Shown here piece by piece: positions 8,623 to 17,009 of a stretch of 64,000 nt of DNA. The stretch covers positions 62,001 through 126,000 of the forward strand of contig NZ_QRIL01000009.1 in the NCBI RefSeq assembly GCF_003471165.1, in the 5' to 3' direction. The translations under genes and the position numbers were made by a program. Numbering within the stretch: position 1 is the first letter of the stretch; the number at the start of each line of letters is the position of its first letter. This DNA comes from Ruminococcus sp. AM22-13. Its GTDB lineage: Bacteria > Bacillota > Clostridia > Lachnospirales > Lachnospiraceae. The notes under the pieces are model-generated. The model had not been told where the DNA came from, made no database searches, and saw only the letters and a list, made by a program, of their open reading frames with translations.

Positions 8623-8970
8623 TCATATGATATGAATTGTTTCCATCATTACATAAACCAATATTGCCGCAAGTGCAGCGATCAGAAGACAAATCCCCGC
8701 CCCGACCAAAAACCAGCTTAATTTCTTCTTGCGGATATATCTTCTGGATTTCCGGATGTCCTGCTCAAGCAGCCCTTTAAAATCCAGAACAGAATTACTG
8801 CTGTTATCGTCAAGCTGCTGCGTCACCTCATGAACAATAAAATATGTTTCCAGTTCATCATAGCAGGATGAACAATTCTGTACATGGTCAAGAAATTCCT
8901 CCAGCTCATTTACCGGGAGCTTATGCTCAATATAGCTGCTCACCATTCCCTCTGCTGTCTGGCAATCCAT
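8623..8970 (-). CDS. Small anti-sigma-like zinc-finger membrane protein
   Basis: 115 residues. The N-terminal part has the zf-HC2 pattern C3, H29, C33, C36 (LDHVQNCSSC), as in ZAS-type anti-sigma factors. The C-terminal part has one hydrophobic segment at about 84-109 preceded by a basic RRYIRKKK stretch, giving a cytoplasmic N-terminus anchored in the membrane. No sigma factor gene is adjacent; instead it heads the polA-coaE-walJ operon. Its partner is unknown. The start follows AAGAAGGGAACAGGT. Confidence 0.75.
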   Translation of the reverse strand: MDCQTAEGMVSSYIEHKLPVNELEEFLDHVQNCSSCYDELETYFIVHEVTQQLDDNSSNSVLDFKGLLEQDIRKSRRYIRKKKLSWFLVGAGICLLIAALAAILVYVMMETIHII

Positions 8971-9111
8971 ACCTGTTCCCTTCTTTCTCTTTCAGTGTTA
9001 CTATCTGTGCTGTACCCGGCAGCATGCTTCGCGATGCATAAATCTGTACTGCACGTCTCGTGCTCACTATTACGAATTATAACCGAACCGGCGTTAATTG
9101 GCAAGGAAAAG

Positions 9112-9158
9112 CGCAAGAGAGCAACAGAAGCCTTTATTGCCCCTGCTGCTCTCTTTTG
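9112..9158 (-). terminator. Terminator downstream of ftsH
   Basis: Hairpin AGAGAGCAGCAG against CTGTTGCTCTCT on the minus strand, followed by the modest tract GCGCTTTTCC. It separates ftsH from the zinc-finger/polA operon. Confidence 0.55.
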
Positions 9159-9183
9159 TAAAAACTGCATCTGTATTTAATCT

Positions 9184-11094
9184 TTAGTTTTCAGCATTCT
9201 CACTGTTCTCTTCTGATTCTGTCTGAGATTTTTCCAGAACAACTGCTTTCGGAGTTTCCAGAGGAGCATTCAGAATCTTCATAAATTCCTCACCTGTGAT
9301 TGTCTCATGTTCATAGAGATATTTGGCAAGTTCATGAAGTTTACCGATATTGTCCTGAAGAATCTTCAATGCTTTCTGATGTTCTGTTCTTACAAGTTCT
9401 ACAACCTTCTTATCCAGAAGTGTCTGTGTCTCAAAAGAACAGCTTAAGCTGGAGTCTCCGCCCAGGTACTGGTTGGTCACGTTCTCCATGGCTACCATAT
9501 CGAAGTCTTCACTCATACCATATCTGGAGATCATCGCTCTCGCAAGCTTGGTTGCCTGCTCAATATCATTGGATGCTCCGGTTGTAATTGAATGGAAAAT
9601 CAATTCCTCTGCGGCACGTCCGCCTGTAAAAGTTGCAATCTTATTTGCAAGTTCTTCCTTCGTCATCAGATAATGATCCCCATCATCTACCTGCATGGTA
9701 TAACCCAGGGCTCCTGATGTACGTGGAATAATCGTAATCTTATGAACCGGCGCAGATTCTGTCTGCTTTGCAGCAACCAGCGCATGTCCGATCTCATGGT
9801 AAGCAACGATCAGTTTTTCCTTATTGGAAAGAACTCTGTTCTTCTTCTGATATCCGGCGATAACTACCTCAATGCTCTCTTCAAAGTCAGCCTGTGTGGC
9901 AAATTTTCTGCCATCACGTACGGCGCGAAGAGCAGCCTCATTGACAATATTTGCAAGTTCAGCACCGGAAGCTCCTGCAGCTGCTTTCGCAATATCGTCA
10001 AAACGTACGGAATCCGCGATCTTAATCTTCTTTGCATGAACTTTAAGGATTTCTTCACGTCCTTTTAAATCAGGAAGCTCAACAGGAATACGTCTGTCAA
10101 AACGTCCCGGACGGAGAAGTGCAGGGTCAAGGGAATCCGGTCTGTTCGTTGCAGCCAGGATTACAACACCCTTGGAACCGTCAAAACCATCCATCTCTGT
10201 AAGCAGCTGGTTCAGAGTCTGCTCACGTTCATCATTGCCGCCTGTAAATCCGGCACCATCACGTTTCTTACCAATTGTATCAATCTCATCGATAAATACG
10301 ATACATGGAGCTTTCTCATTTGCCTGTTTGAAGAGGTCACGCACTTTGGCAGCACCCATACCAACAAACATTTCTACGAATTCAGAACCGGAAATAGAGA
10401 AGAACGGAACTTCTGCTTCGCCGGCTACTGCCTTCGCAAGAAGTGTCTTACCTGTTCCAGGAGGGCCTACAAGAAGCGCTCCTTTCGGCATGGATGCACC
10501 GATTTCTCTGTATTTCTGAGGATTGTGAAGATAGTCTACGATCTCAGTCAGAAGATCTTTCGCTTCATCCTCTCCTGCTACATCTGAAAATTTAATTCCT
10601 GTAGATGATTTCACATATACTTTGGCATTACTTTTACCAAATGACATTGCTCCGCCAGGGCCACCACCCATAGAGCTCATCATCTTCTTACTGAGCCATC
10701 TTCCAAGAAGGATAAAGATAGCAATCGGCAAGATATATCCTGCCAGCAGACTGATCCAGATAGATGTCTGCTGAGGTGCTGCCGCATCAAATTTCACATT
10801 TGCATCATGTAAACGGTCTACAAGGTCAGGATCATTTACCTTAACGGTTCTGAAATAACCCTCCTGATTATCGCTGACATCTGCTACATAATAAATATAA
10901 TCATCCTGAATCTCTACTGTCTTGACATAACCCTTCTCTACTCCTGTCAGGAAGACACTGTACTCTGTTGTCTGTACCTTTCGTCCCTCAATCGCAGGAA
11001 GTAACAGCACATTCAGAAGAATGATAATAATTGCCGCAATGATATAATATACATAAAGCGGTTTTCTGCCTGGTTTTTTATTATCAAGGTTCAT
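9184..11094 (-). CDS. ftsH: ATP-dependent zinc metalloprotease FtsH
   Basis: 636 residues. Two membrane segments (about 12-34 and 113-133) flank an extracytoplasmic domain. The AAA domain has Walker A GPPGTGKT (210-217), Walker [10 protein letters not shown] and the second region of homology. The zinc site HEIGH is at 433-437. It degrades membrane and short-lived cytosolic proteins. The frame is open to an ATG at 11109, but that ATG lies inside the ribosome site GGAGGAAAAGCCG, which positions translation at the ATG at 11094 ([11 protein letters not shown]). The C-terminal tail is acidic and Asn/Glu rich. Confidence 0.96.
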   Translation of the reverse strand: MNLDNKKPGRKPLYVYYIIAAIIIILLNVLLLPAIEGRKVQTTEYSVFLTGVEKGYVKTVEIQDDYIYYVADVSDNQEGYFRTVKVNDPDLVDRLHDANVKFDAAAPQQTSIWISLLAGYILPIAIFILLGRWLSKKMMSSMGGGPGGAMSFGKSNAKVYVKSSTGIKFSDVAGEDEAKDLLTEIVDYLHNPQKYREIGASMPKGALLVGPPGTGKTLLAKAVAGEAEVPFFSISGSEFVEMFVGMGAAKVRDLFKQANEKAPCIVFIDEIDTIGKKRDGAGFTGGNDEREQTLNQLLTEMDGFDGSKGVVILAATNRPDSLDPALLRPGRFDRRIPVELPDLKGREEILKVHAKKIKIADSVRFDDIAKAAAGASGAELANIVNEAALRAVRDGRKFATQADFEESIEVVIAGYQKKNRVLSNKEKLIVAYHEIGHALVAAKQTESAPVHKITIIPRTSGALGYTMQVDDGDHYLMTKEELANKIATFTGGRAAEELIFHSITTGASNDIEQATKLARAMISRYGMSEDFDMVAMENVTNQYLGGDSSLSCSFETQTLLDKKVVELVRTEHQKALKILQDNIGKLHELAKYLYEHETITGEEFMKILNAPLETPKAVVLEKSQTESEENSENAEN

Positions 11095-11127
11095 CGGCTT
11101 TTCCTCCATTCGTTATTGTTATGATGT

Positions 11128-11156
11128 ACCATATCACTTATTTCTTCATTTTTCAA
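11128..11156 (-). promoter_or_regulatory. Probable ftsH promoter
   Basis: TTGAAA at 11151-11156, 17-nt spacer, TATGGT at 11128-11133 on the minus strand, about 34 nt upstream of the ftsH start. The surrounding 11160-11330 is AT-rich and shows no gene. Confidence 0.5.
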
Positions 11157-11330
11157 GAAAGGTCGGTTAAATTTCATAAACATTTTAGAAATATCCTGAT
11201 TTTTTTATCATTATTCTTTCACTATTTGAATTTTTTATCTTAATCAGTAAGTTCTTATCTCTTCTTGCCTTTTCTATATTTTTGCAACCCCAAAATGCCA
11301 AAAAATTTTCCAAAAAATCCAAAAACTCTC

Positions 11331-11359
11331 TTGCCATATGATTGAAATCGTGTTATTAT
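11331..11359 (+). promoter_or_regulatory. tRNA-Leu promoter
   Basis: TTGCCA at 11331-11336, 17-nt spacer, TATTAT at 11354-11359, ending 15 nt before the tRNA 5' end. Confidence 0.7.
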
Positions 11360-11374
11360 ATTAAACGTTCAAAC

Positions 11375-11457
11375 GCCGGCATGTCGGAATGGCAGACGAG
11401 GCAGACTCAAAATCTGTTGTGGGCAACCACGTGTGGGTTCAAGTCCCACTGCCGGCA
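11375..11457 (+). tRNA. tRNA-Leu (anticodon CAA)
   Basis: 83-nt cloverleaf with acceptor GCCGGCA paired to TGCCGGC (11450-11456), discriminator A, and anticodon loop CTCAAAA giving CAA, which reads UUG. The long variable arm (TGTGGGCAACCACG) is typical of class II tRNA-Leu, and the T arm contains GGTTCAAGTCC. The CCA end is not encoded. It is a single tRNA gene with its own promoter and terminator. Confidence 0.95.
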
Positions 11458-11461
11458 GTTA

Positions 11462-11496
11462 AAAAACTGGATTTCTGAGAATCCAGTTTTTTTATG
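11462..11496 (+). terminator. tRNA-Leu terminator
   Basis: AAAACTGGATTC, loop, GAATCCAGTTTTTTT directly after the tRNA. Confidence 0.9.
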
Positions 11497-11560
11497 CCAA
11501 TATAGGTAAAATCATATCTTTCTCTTGTTTCTGTAAATATACCGGATTCAAGCAACCTCC

Positions 11561-11586
11561 GCAGGGGACTTACTTGATTTGGTTAA
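11561..11586 (+). repeat. Dispersed repeat module (GCAGGGGACTTACTTGATTT)
   Basis: The same module recurs at 49163-49188 and, with one change, at 52311-52332. It lies in the 225-bp gap between the tRNA terminator and the LRR gene; nothing else is recognisable there. Confidence 0.7.
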
Positions 11587-11682
11587 GCATTTGTCTCTGC
11601 CCGTCCTTATATTTGCTTTTTATTACACTATTATAGCCAAAAGCTGCAGCTTTGTACATAGCTGCTGCTTCGGATAAAATGT

Positions 11683-12774
11683 TTAAGATTTTATAAATTT
11701 TGTCTTCGGATATACGCTGCTTGCCTTGATCATTTTCTGATATTTAGTAAATAACTTCTTTGGAAGTTTCATCGTGACTGTTTTATTAACAGCGAGGCCT
11801 TTCTTTCCAACGTATTCAAGTGCTGTGCTGTTGATCTTAACTGTTTTAACAGCCGGGCACTGATAAAAGGCTTTGGTGTCAATGCGTTTCACGCTTGCGG
11901 GAAGTGTGAAATTTTTCAGTTTTGCACATTCTGCAAATGCATTACTTCCGATTTTGGTTACTTTTGTACCAAATCTTATGGTTCTGAGATTTGGACATTG
12001 ATAGAAAGCCTGTTTTTCAATGGTAGTTACATTATTTCCGAAAATGACGTCTGTAATCTCTTTGTCCGCACTGAATGCACTCTGATCAATCGTCGTTACT
12101 TTATAGGTCTTATCATTGATCGCAACGGTGGACGGAATCTGCACAACATTAAGTGCTGCGCCAAGTCCTGTCACGCTTACTTCTTTTTCATTTAAAATTT
12201 TATATCCGAGTCCGCCTATCAGATAGTTGTAGCTTTTTCCCTGATCTGTTAATGGTGCTGCGTTGAACTGGTATCTTACTGGCTGGATAATGTCATTTTT
12301 TACCCATGCGTTTTCAATATATTCTTCCCTCTGGAAAAATACATACATATTATATGCGCGTTCTACTTTTGTATAAATTCCTTTTGCAGAACCGATTTCC
12401 CATTTTCTGTTGATATTACTTTCCTGAGGTTTAATGGACAAACTCCAGTATAGTGGTGTCCATCTGACATCTCCGTTGACAGGATTCATATTCTGTGTAC
12501 CGGCTCCGATCACATTAAATTTGTAATATGTATTTGGGTAAAAGACGAGTGGTTTCTCAAATCCTTCTACAATACTGTCGTTCGCGCTTACGCTCTTCGT
12601 TTCCTCTGTATCGTTTGTCGCATCCTCTCCGGCAGACCACGAATAGTCATAATTATCATCAAAATATTCTTCTCTTTCTGTATCCGTTCCATCTGAAAAT
12701 TCTGCTGCATTTACTGTAGTAAATGCTCCTGCTGCCAGTACACCTGCCAGGATAATAGCTGCTAGTTTCTTCAT
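11683..12774 (-). CDS. Secreted BspA-type leucine-rich repeat protein
   Basis: 363 residues. A signal peptide (MKKLAAIILAGVLAAGAF, then TTVNAA) precedes an acidic linker rich in Asp, Glu and Ser, a middle domain of unknown fold (about 60-180), and LRR_5-type repeats from about 210 on (TTIDQSAFSADKEI, TTIEKQAFYQCPNL, TKIGSNAFAECAKL, KRIDTKAFYQCPAV). No LPxTG sorting signal is seen, so it is probably released or loosely bound. The start at 12774 follows AAAGGAGGAG; an upstream in-frame ATG at 12798 has no such site. The binding partner is unknown. Confidence 0.85.
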   Translation of the reverse strand: MKKLAAIILAGVLAAGAFTTVNAAEFSDGTDTEREEYFDDNYDYSWSAGEDATNDTEETKSVSANDSIVEGFEKPLVFYPNTYYKFNVIGAGTQNMNPVNGDVRWTPLYWSLSIKPQESNINRKWEIGSAKGIYTKVERAYNMYVFFQREEYIENAWVKNDIIQPVRYQFNAAPLTDQGKSYNYLIGGLGYKILNEKEVSVTGLGAALNVVQIPSTVAINDKTYKVTTIDQSAFSADKEITDVIFGNNVTTIEKQAFYQCPNLRTIRFGTKVTKIGSNAFAECAKLKNFTLPASVKRIDTKAFYQCPAVKTVKINSTALEYVGKKGLAVNKTVTMKLPKKLFTKYQKMIKASSVYPKTKFIKS

Positions 12775-12869
12775 CAGGTACTCCTCCTTTTCATACATAC
12801 TTAGATTACATTTTTCATTTTACTTTCTTTTCCAGCAAATGTCCACTTAGATTTTCTGCGAACTTTGTC

Positions 12870-13082
12870 GTATTTACCGTTACTGTTCACACGCCACTAT
12901 CCCGCGAGGTGTTTTGGCATGAGAATGCCAAAATCCCGAGACATACCGCGCGAATTTATGCGAATAGCATAAATTAAGTTTGCGAAGCAAACGATACTCC
13001 TTGGGCTTTGCACAAGGAGGTTCATATTTCCTGCATCGCGAAGCGTGTTACTGAGAACGGAGTGAACAGTAACGTATTTACC
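12870..13082. mobile_element. MITE-like element with 9-bp target duplication, copy 1
   Basis: Element 12879-13073 (195 bp) has 12-bp terminal inverted repeats GTTACTGTTCAC/GTGAACAGTAAC and is flanked by the direct repeat GTATTTACC (12870-12878 and 13074-13082). The interior is a string of hairpins, such as TTTTGGCAT with ATGCCAAAA, AATTTATGC with GCATAAATT, and CTCCTTG with CAAGGAG. It encodes nothing. A shorter copy is at 26152-26291. It inserted exactly at the stop codon of the small ORF at 13082-13297. Confidence 0.85.
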
Positions 13083-13297
13083 TATATCTCATCCCTCATA
13101 TGCCATTCCTGGTCTGCTTCTTTTATGTCTGGTATGTTTTTAAATACTTCGCAGTCCTGGTCACATCCATCTTTTATGCATGGACAGACCATCTTTACTT
13201 TCTTAAAATGGCCGGGAACTCCCTCGTACTGCACAGTCCATAAACCATTATAATGTAACTGCTTACACATTCCTGCTTCATATTCATATTTAATCAT
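13082..13297 (-). CDS. Small cysteine-rich protein of unknown function
   Basis: 71 residues with cysteines at 11, 38, 40, 45 and 49 (CPCIKDGCDQDC), a pattern that could bind a metal. No signal peptide or membrane segment is seen. The start follows GGAAAAGAGAAG. The stop codon falls at the edge of the MITE target duplication, so the insertion may have changed the 3' end. I do not recognise a family, and it could be a short remnant. Confidence 0.45.
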   Translation of the reverse strand: MIKYEYEAGMCKQLHYNGLWTVQYEGVPGHFKKVKMVCPCIKDGCDQDCEVFKNIPDIKEADQEWHMRDEI

Positions 13298-13325
13298 AAA
13301 TTTTTCTTCTCTTTTCCTGCTATTT

Positions 13326-13363
13326 AAAGGTTACTGTTCACTCCGTGCCCAGTAACCTTTAAA
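13326..13363. repeat. Solo hairpin of the GTTACTGTTCAC family
   Basis: TTTAAAGGTTACTG and CAGTAACCTTTAAA form a 14-bp stem around the loop TTCACTCCGTGCC. The loop and inner stem match one end of the MITE at 12879-13073. Other solo copies are at 46001-46029 and 60838-60864. Confidence 0.75.
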
Positions 13364-13393
13364 GCTCAAACTTTTTCTATCCAGATGCAAAAC

Positions 13394-13438
13394 GAAAGGC
13401 ACTGACCATTTTTTTCTTACAGATCAGCACCTTTCACT
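13394..13438 (-). terminator. Probable lysA terminator
   Basis: Minus strand GAAAGGTGCTGATC, loop, GGTCAGTGCCTTTC followed by GTTTTGC. Stem pairing is good but the T-tract is short. Confidence 0.5.
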
Positions 13439-13512
13439 TTATACGCCTTAATTATACGTCTTACTTTATATTATTTGATTTGTACTTCTTCAGTTGAAAT
13501 AAATATCCGGAT

Positions 13513-14793
13513 TTATTTCATATCTTCCAGAAGTTTCTCATAAATCGGGAAGCAGTCAAATGTTGCAAAGTAATCCTTCGGTGTCTCAGCACGACGAATC
13601 ATCTCGAATCTTCCATCCTCATGAAGAAGAATCTCAGAAGATTTCAGTTTACCATTATAGTTGTATCCCATTGCAAAACCATGAGCACCTGTGTCATGGA
13701 TTACAAGCAGATCTCCCATGTCAACCTTCGGCAGGTAACGGTCGATTGCAAATTTATCATTGTTCTCGCAAAGAGAACCTGTTACATCATACATGTGGTC
13801 ACATGGCTGATCTTCTTTTCCCATAACAGTAATATGATGATAAGCTCCATACATTGCAGGACGCATAAGGTTTACGGCACACGCATCAACACCGATATAC
13901 TCTTTGTGAGTATGTTTCTCATGGATTGCCTTTGTTACCAGGCAGCCATAAGGTCCCATCATGAAACGTCCCATCTCTGTATAGATTGCGACGTCACCCA
14001 TTCCGGCCGGAACGAGAACTTCTTCGTATACTTTACGAACGCCTTCACCAATCTCTCTGATATCGTTTGGAGTCTGATCTGGTTTGTAAGCGATTCCGAC
14101 ACCACCGGAAAGGTTGATGAACTTCACATGAGCGCCTGTCTCTTTCTGAAGCTTCACAGCCAGTTCAAACATCTCTTTTGCTAACATCGGATAATACTCA
14201 TTTGTCACTGTGTTACTTGCAAGGAATGCATGGATACCGAATTCCTCAGCACCTTTTTCTTTCAGAATCTTGAATGCCTCAAAGATCTGCTCAGTAGTCA
14301 TACCATATTTCGCATCTCCAGGATTATCCATGATATCGTTGCTGATCTTGAATACTCCGCCCGGATTGTAACGACAGCTGATCACTTTCGGAATATATCC
14401 TACCGCTTTCTCTACGCTCTCGATATGTGTGATATCATCAAGGTTGATGATTCCACCGATCTCATTTGCATATTTAAACTCTTCTTCCGGTGTATCATTT
14501 GAAGAGAACATGATGTCTCCTTCTTTGCATCCGATTGCTTTGGACATCATCAGCTCTGTCATGGAAGAACAGTCACATCCACATCCATACTCCTGAAGAA
14601 TTTTGATCAGAAATGGGTTTGGAGTTGCTTTTACAGCGAAGAACTCTTTGAAACCTTTGTTCCATGCAAATGCTTCTTTTACTGCTTTTGCGTTGTCACG
14701 AATACCTTTTTCATCATAAAGATGGAAAGGGGTTGGAAACTGTGCTGTGATTTCCTGGAGTTTATCCAGGGTGACAAATGGTACTTTTTTCAT
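13513..14793 (-). CDS. lysA: Diaminopimelate decarboxylase family protein
   Basis: 426-residue fold-type III PLP decarboxylase with the cofactor lysine K55 in FFAVKATPNP. Further motifs include INLSGGVGIAY, the catalytic cysteine region GSLCENNDK, and HDTGAHGFAMGYNYNG near the C-terminus. LysA removes CO2 from meso-diaminopimelate to give lysine; related enzymes act on carboxynorspermidine, so the substrate is inferred from overall length and text. It lies 17 nt behind the rhomboid-like gene and probably shares its transcript. Confidence 0.85.
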   Translation of the reverse strand: MKKVPFVTLDKLQEITAQFPTPFHLYDEKGIRDNAKAVKEAFAWNKGFKEFFAVKATPNPFLIKILQEYGCGCDCSSMTELMMSKAIGCKEGDIMFSSNDTPEEEFKYANEIGGIINLDDITHIESVEKAVGYIPKVISCRYNPGGVFKISNDIMDNPGDAKYGMTTEQIFEAFKILKEKGAEEFGIHAFLASNTVTNEYYPMLAKEMFELAVKLQKETGAHVKFINLSGGVGIAYKPDQTPNDIREIGEGVRKVYEEVLVPAGMGDVAIYTEMGRFMMGPYGCLVTKAIHEKHTHKEYIGVDACAVNLMRPAMYGAYHHITVMGKEDQPCDHMYDVTGSLCENNDKFAIDRYLPKVDMGDLLVIHDTGAHGFAMGYNYNGKLKSSEILLHEDGRFEMIRRAETPKDYFATFDCFPIYEKLLEDMK

Positions 14794-14810
14794 AATAATC
14801 TTCTCTCCTC

Positions 14811-15680
14811 TTACTTCTTGTGTATATGTGTATATAAGTGATCCTGACAGTACTCATAATTTCCATTACATTTAGAACAAAAACGGAATTCCAGATTTGG
14901 ATCATCTTTCTCTGTACGTCCACAGACTGCACATTTATGCTTCGTCACTCCCTGTGTATTACCAGGGAAAGGAACAGTCTTACTTTCTCCCATCGCTCTC
15001 TTAAACTGATTTCTCCGGTGGATTTCCTTCGGATTATATCGGTTAAGATTTCTTGTTCCCAGGAAGAAAATAATAAAGTTCAGTAAGGATGCAACGATTG
15101 GCAGAGCCATAAACCATGCTCCGTTCATAACATAGCTTACAACGTTCCATCCAACAATCAGGACATAAAAAAGTGCCATCCATTTCATTTTTATAGGAAT
15201 CACAAAATATAACAAGATCTTCATCTCCGGATATGTCATCGCATATGCCAAAAAAACGGATAAACTAATATAATAAGTTGTAAATGGCTGACCATTTAAA
15301 ACATCCGAAGCTCCTCCTGTAATAAAATACAATATAAATGCCGAAATTACAGTAAATAGTATTCCCGATAAAATATATAATGTAAATTTAAAAGAGCCCC
15401 ATGTATGTTCCAAAGAACTACTTACAGGATAATAGAAGCACACAATTACTATAATAAATAAAAATAAATTCGTTGTTGTTGGCGGATAAATTACCCACGT
15501 TATCAATCTCCATATTTGTCCATGTAAAATTTGAGTCACATTCAAAGTAAGCATAGACAACAATTCTGGATTCAAAAACATCAGCGCATATCCCAGCACA
15601 TAACTTACAATAATATATATCGTAAGATTCTCAATCCCGCGATTTCCAAATTTGCGTTCCAGTTTGTCAATAAATTTCAT
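14811..15680 (-). CDS. Rhomboid-like membrane protein with C-terminal zinc ribbon
   Basis: 289 residues. About six hydrophobic segments between 20 and 210 match the rhomboid-like fold (HGQIWRLITWVIYPP, SSSLEHTWGSFKF). The GxSG serine motif expected near the fourth core helix is absent: the equivalent stretch reads YYISLSVFLAYAMTYPE. It is therefore probably not a protease. The tail has a C4 zinc ribbon (CAVCG near 245, CSKC near 268) and ends in the His-rich HIHKK. It is cotranscribed with lysA. Its role is unknown. Confidence 0.7.
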   Translation of the reverse strand: MKFIDKLERKFGNRGIENLTIYIIVSYVLGYALMFLNPELLSMLTLNVTQILHGQIWRLITWVIYPPTTTNLFLFIIVIVCFYYPVSSSLEHTWGSFKFTLYILSGILFTVISAFILYFITGGASDVLNGQPFTTYYISLSVFLAYAMTYPEMKILLYFVIPIKMKWMALFYVLIVGWNVVSYVMNGAWFMALPIVASLLNFIIFFLGTRNLNRYNPKEIHRRNQFKRAMGESKTVPFPGNTQGVTKHKCAVCGRTEKDDPNLEFRFCSKCNGNYEYCQDHLYTHIHKK

Positions 15681-15814
15681 AAGTCTCCTTTACTAAATGA
15701 AGCGAAGCTCTCCTTCGCTTTACTCTGTCCATGACCAGTCTGCCGCTTAAGCCAAACCAATCATGTGTTACCGACACCTTTATTCTCAGTGGCAATAAAA
15801 TTTCTACAGTAAAA

Positions 15815-16756
15815 TCAGAAAAACTTCTTCTTGGAAAGAAATGCCCCTGCAATGATACTCACCACGACAGAAAGGATGATAATAAGTAAAAATCCCCATG
15901 GTGTCTTGGAAAGCGGCATTCCCGCTGCACTTACGTTCATTCCATAGGCACTGAAAACAATAGTCGGTATACTCATAACGATCGTAATCAAAGCCAGTGC
16001 TTTCATAACGATGTTCAGATTATTTGAGATTACAGAAGCAAAGGTTCCCATCATACTGCTTAGAATCCCGCTGTAAATGTTCGCCATCTCAATCGCCTGC
16101 TTATTCTCAACGATAACATCCTCCAGAAGTTCTGTATCCTCCGGATATTTCTTGATACTCTCCACTTTCAGGAGTTTCTCAAGCACCATTTCATTTGATT
16201 TTAGAGAGGTTGTAAAATATACCAGTGATTTCTCCAGTTCCAGAAGTTCCATTAACTCCTGATTTCTCGTAGACAGATGAAGTTTCTCCTCGATCTGCTC
16301 GCTCTTCTTATCTATAATACGCAGATATCTCAGATACATACTGGCATTACGGTACAAAATCTGCAGGATAAATCTTGTCTTCATATAAGTAAAGAAATTT
16401 CTGACCCTGCCTTCCATAAATCTGGTAAGCACCTGTGTATCTTCCAGACATATAGTAAAAATCATCTTCTGTGTTACTATAATACCAAGAGGGATGGTCA
16501 CATACCAGTCCTTCTCATTACGCTCTTCAATGGTAGGTACATCTGCAAGGATAAGGGTGTAATTGTCCTCCACTTCAATACGGGAACGTTCCTCCTCATC
16601 CAAAGGCGCGCGCAAATCGTCTACCTCTATCCCAAACTGCTCGGAAATTTCAAAAATCTCTGTTGCTGTAGGATTCGTCAGTGCAATCCAGCATCCCTCC
16701 TGTGATTCCTGTATTTCATGGATTGAGCCATCGATTGTCTTAAAAATCCTTACCAC
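15815..16756 (-). CDS. corA: CorA-family divalent cation transporter
   Basis: 313 residues. A long soluble N-terminal domain is followed by two C-terminal membrane helices with the signature GMN (AYGMNVSAAGMPLSKTPWGF) at the pore mouth and a basic end SKKKFF. It probably carries Mg2+ or Co2+; cobalt uptake would suit the nearby B12 genes, but this cannot be read from the sequence. The frame starts at a GTG at 16765, but AAGGGAAG fits the GTG at 16756 better and gives the usual VRIFKTIDG beginning. Confidence 0.88.
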   Translation of the reverse strand: MVRIFKTIDGSIHEIQESQEGCWIALTNPTATEIFEISEQFGIEVDDLRAPLDEEERSRIEVEDNYTLILADVPTIEERNEKDWYVTIPLGIIVTQKMIFTICLEDTQVLTRFMEGRVRNFFTYMKTRFILQILYRNASMYLRYLRIIDKKSEQIEEKLHLSTRNQELMELLELEKSLVYFTTSLKSNEMVLEKLLKVESIKKYPEDTELLEDVIVENKQAIEMANIYSGILSSMMGTFASVISNNLNIVMKALALITIVMSIPTIVFSAYGMNVSAAGMPLSKTPWGFLLIIILSVVVSIIAGAFLSKKKFF

Positions 16757-16910
16757 GATCCACACTTCCCTTCTTCTCTCGATTTCCCCTCATCATATAA
16801 GCTGCTCCTCATCCTGTATACGGCAGCCTATATAAACTCTCTGTTTTGTACAAAGATTCAACATCCATTATAATTTGAACATGAATTTTTGTCAATTCCA
16901 ATGCTTTCGG

Positions 16911-16939
16911 TTTACAAAACTTTTACACTTCGCTATAAT
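16911..16939 (+). promoter_or_regulatory. aroC promoter
   Basis: TTTACA at 16911-16916, 17-nt spacer, TATAAT at 16934-16939, 70 nt upstream of the aroC start. Confidence 0.75.
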
Positions 16940-17009
16940 AAAGTCATATGTGTACTTCAAACATGTACACACTATATAAAAAGTGATAGCAAGAAAGGAC
17001 TTAAAACAT

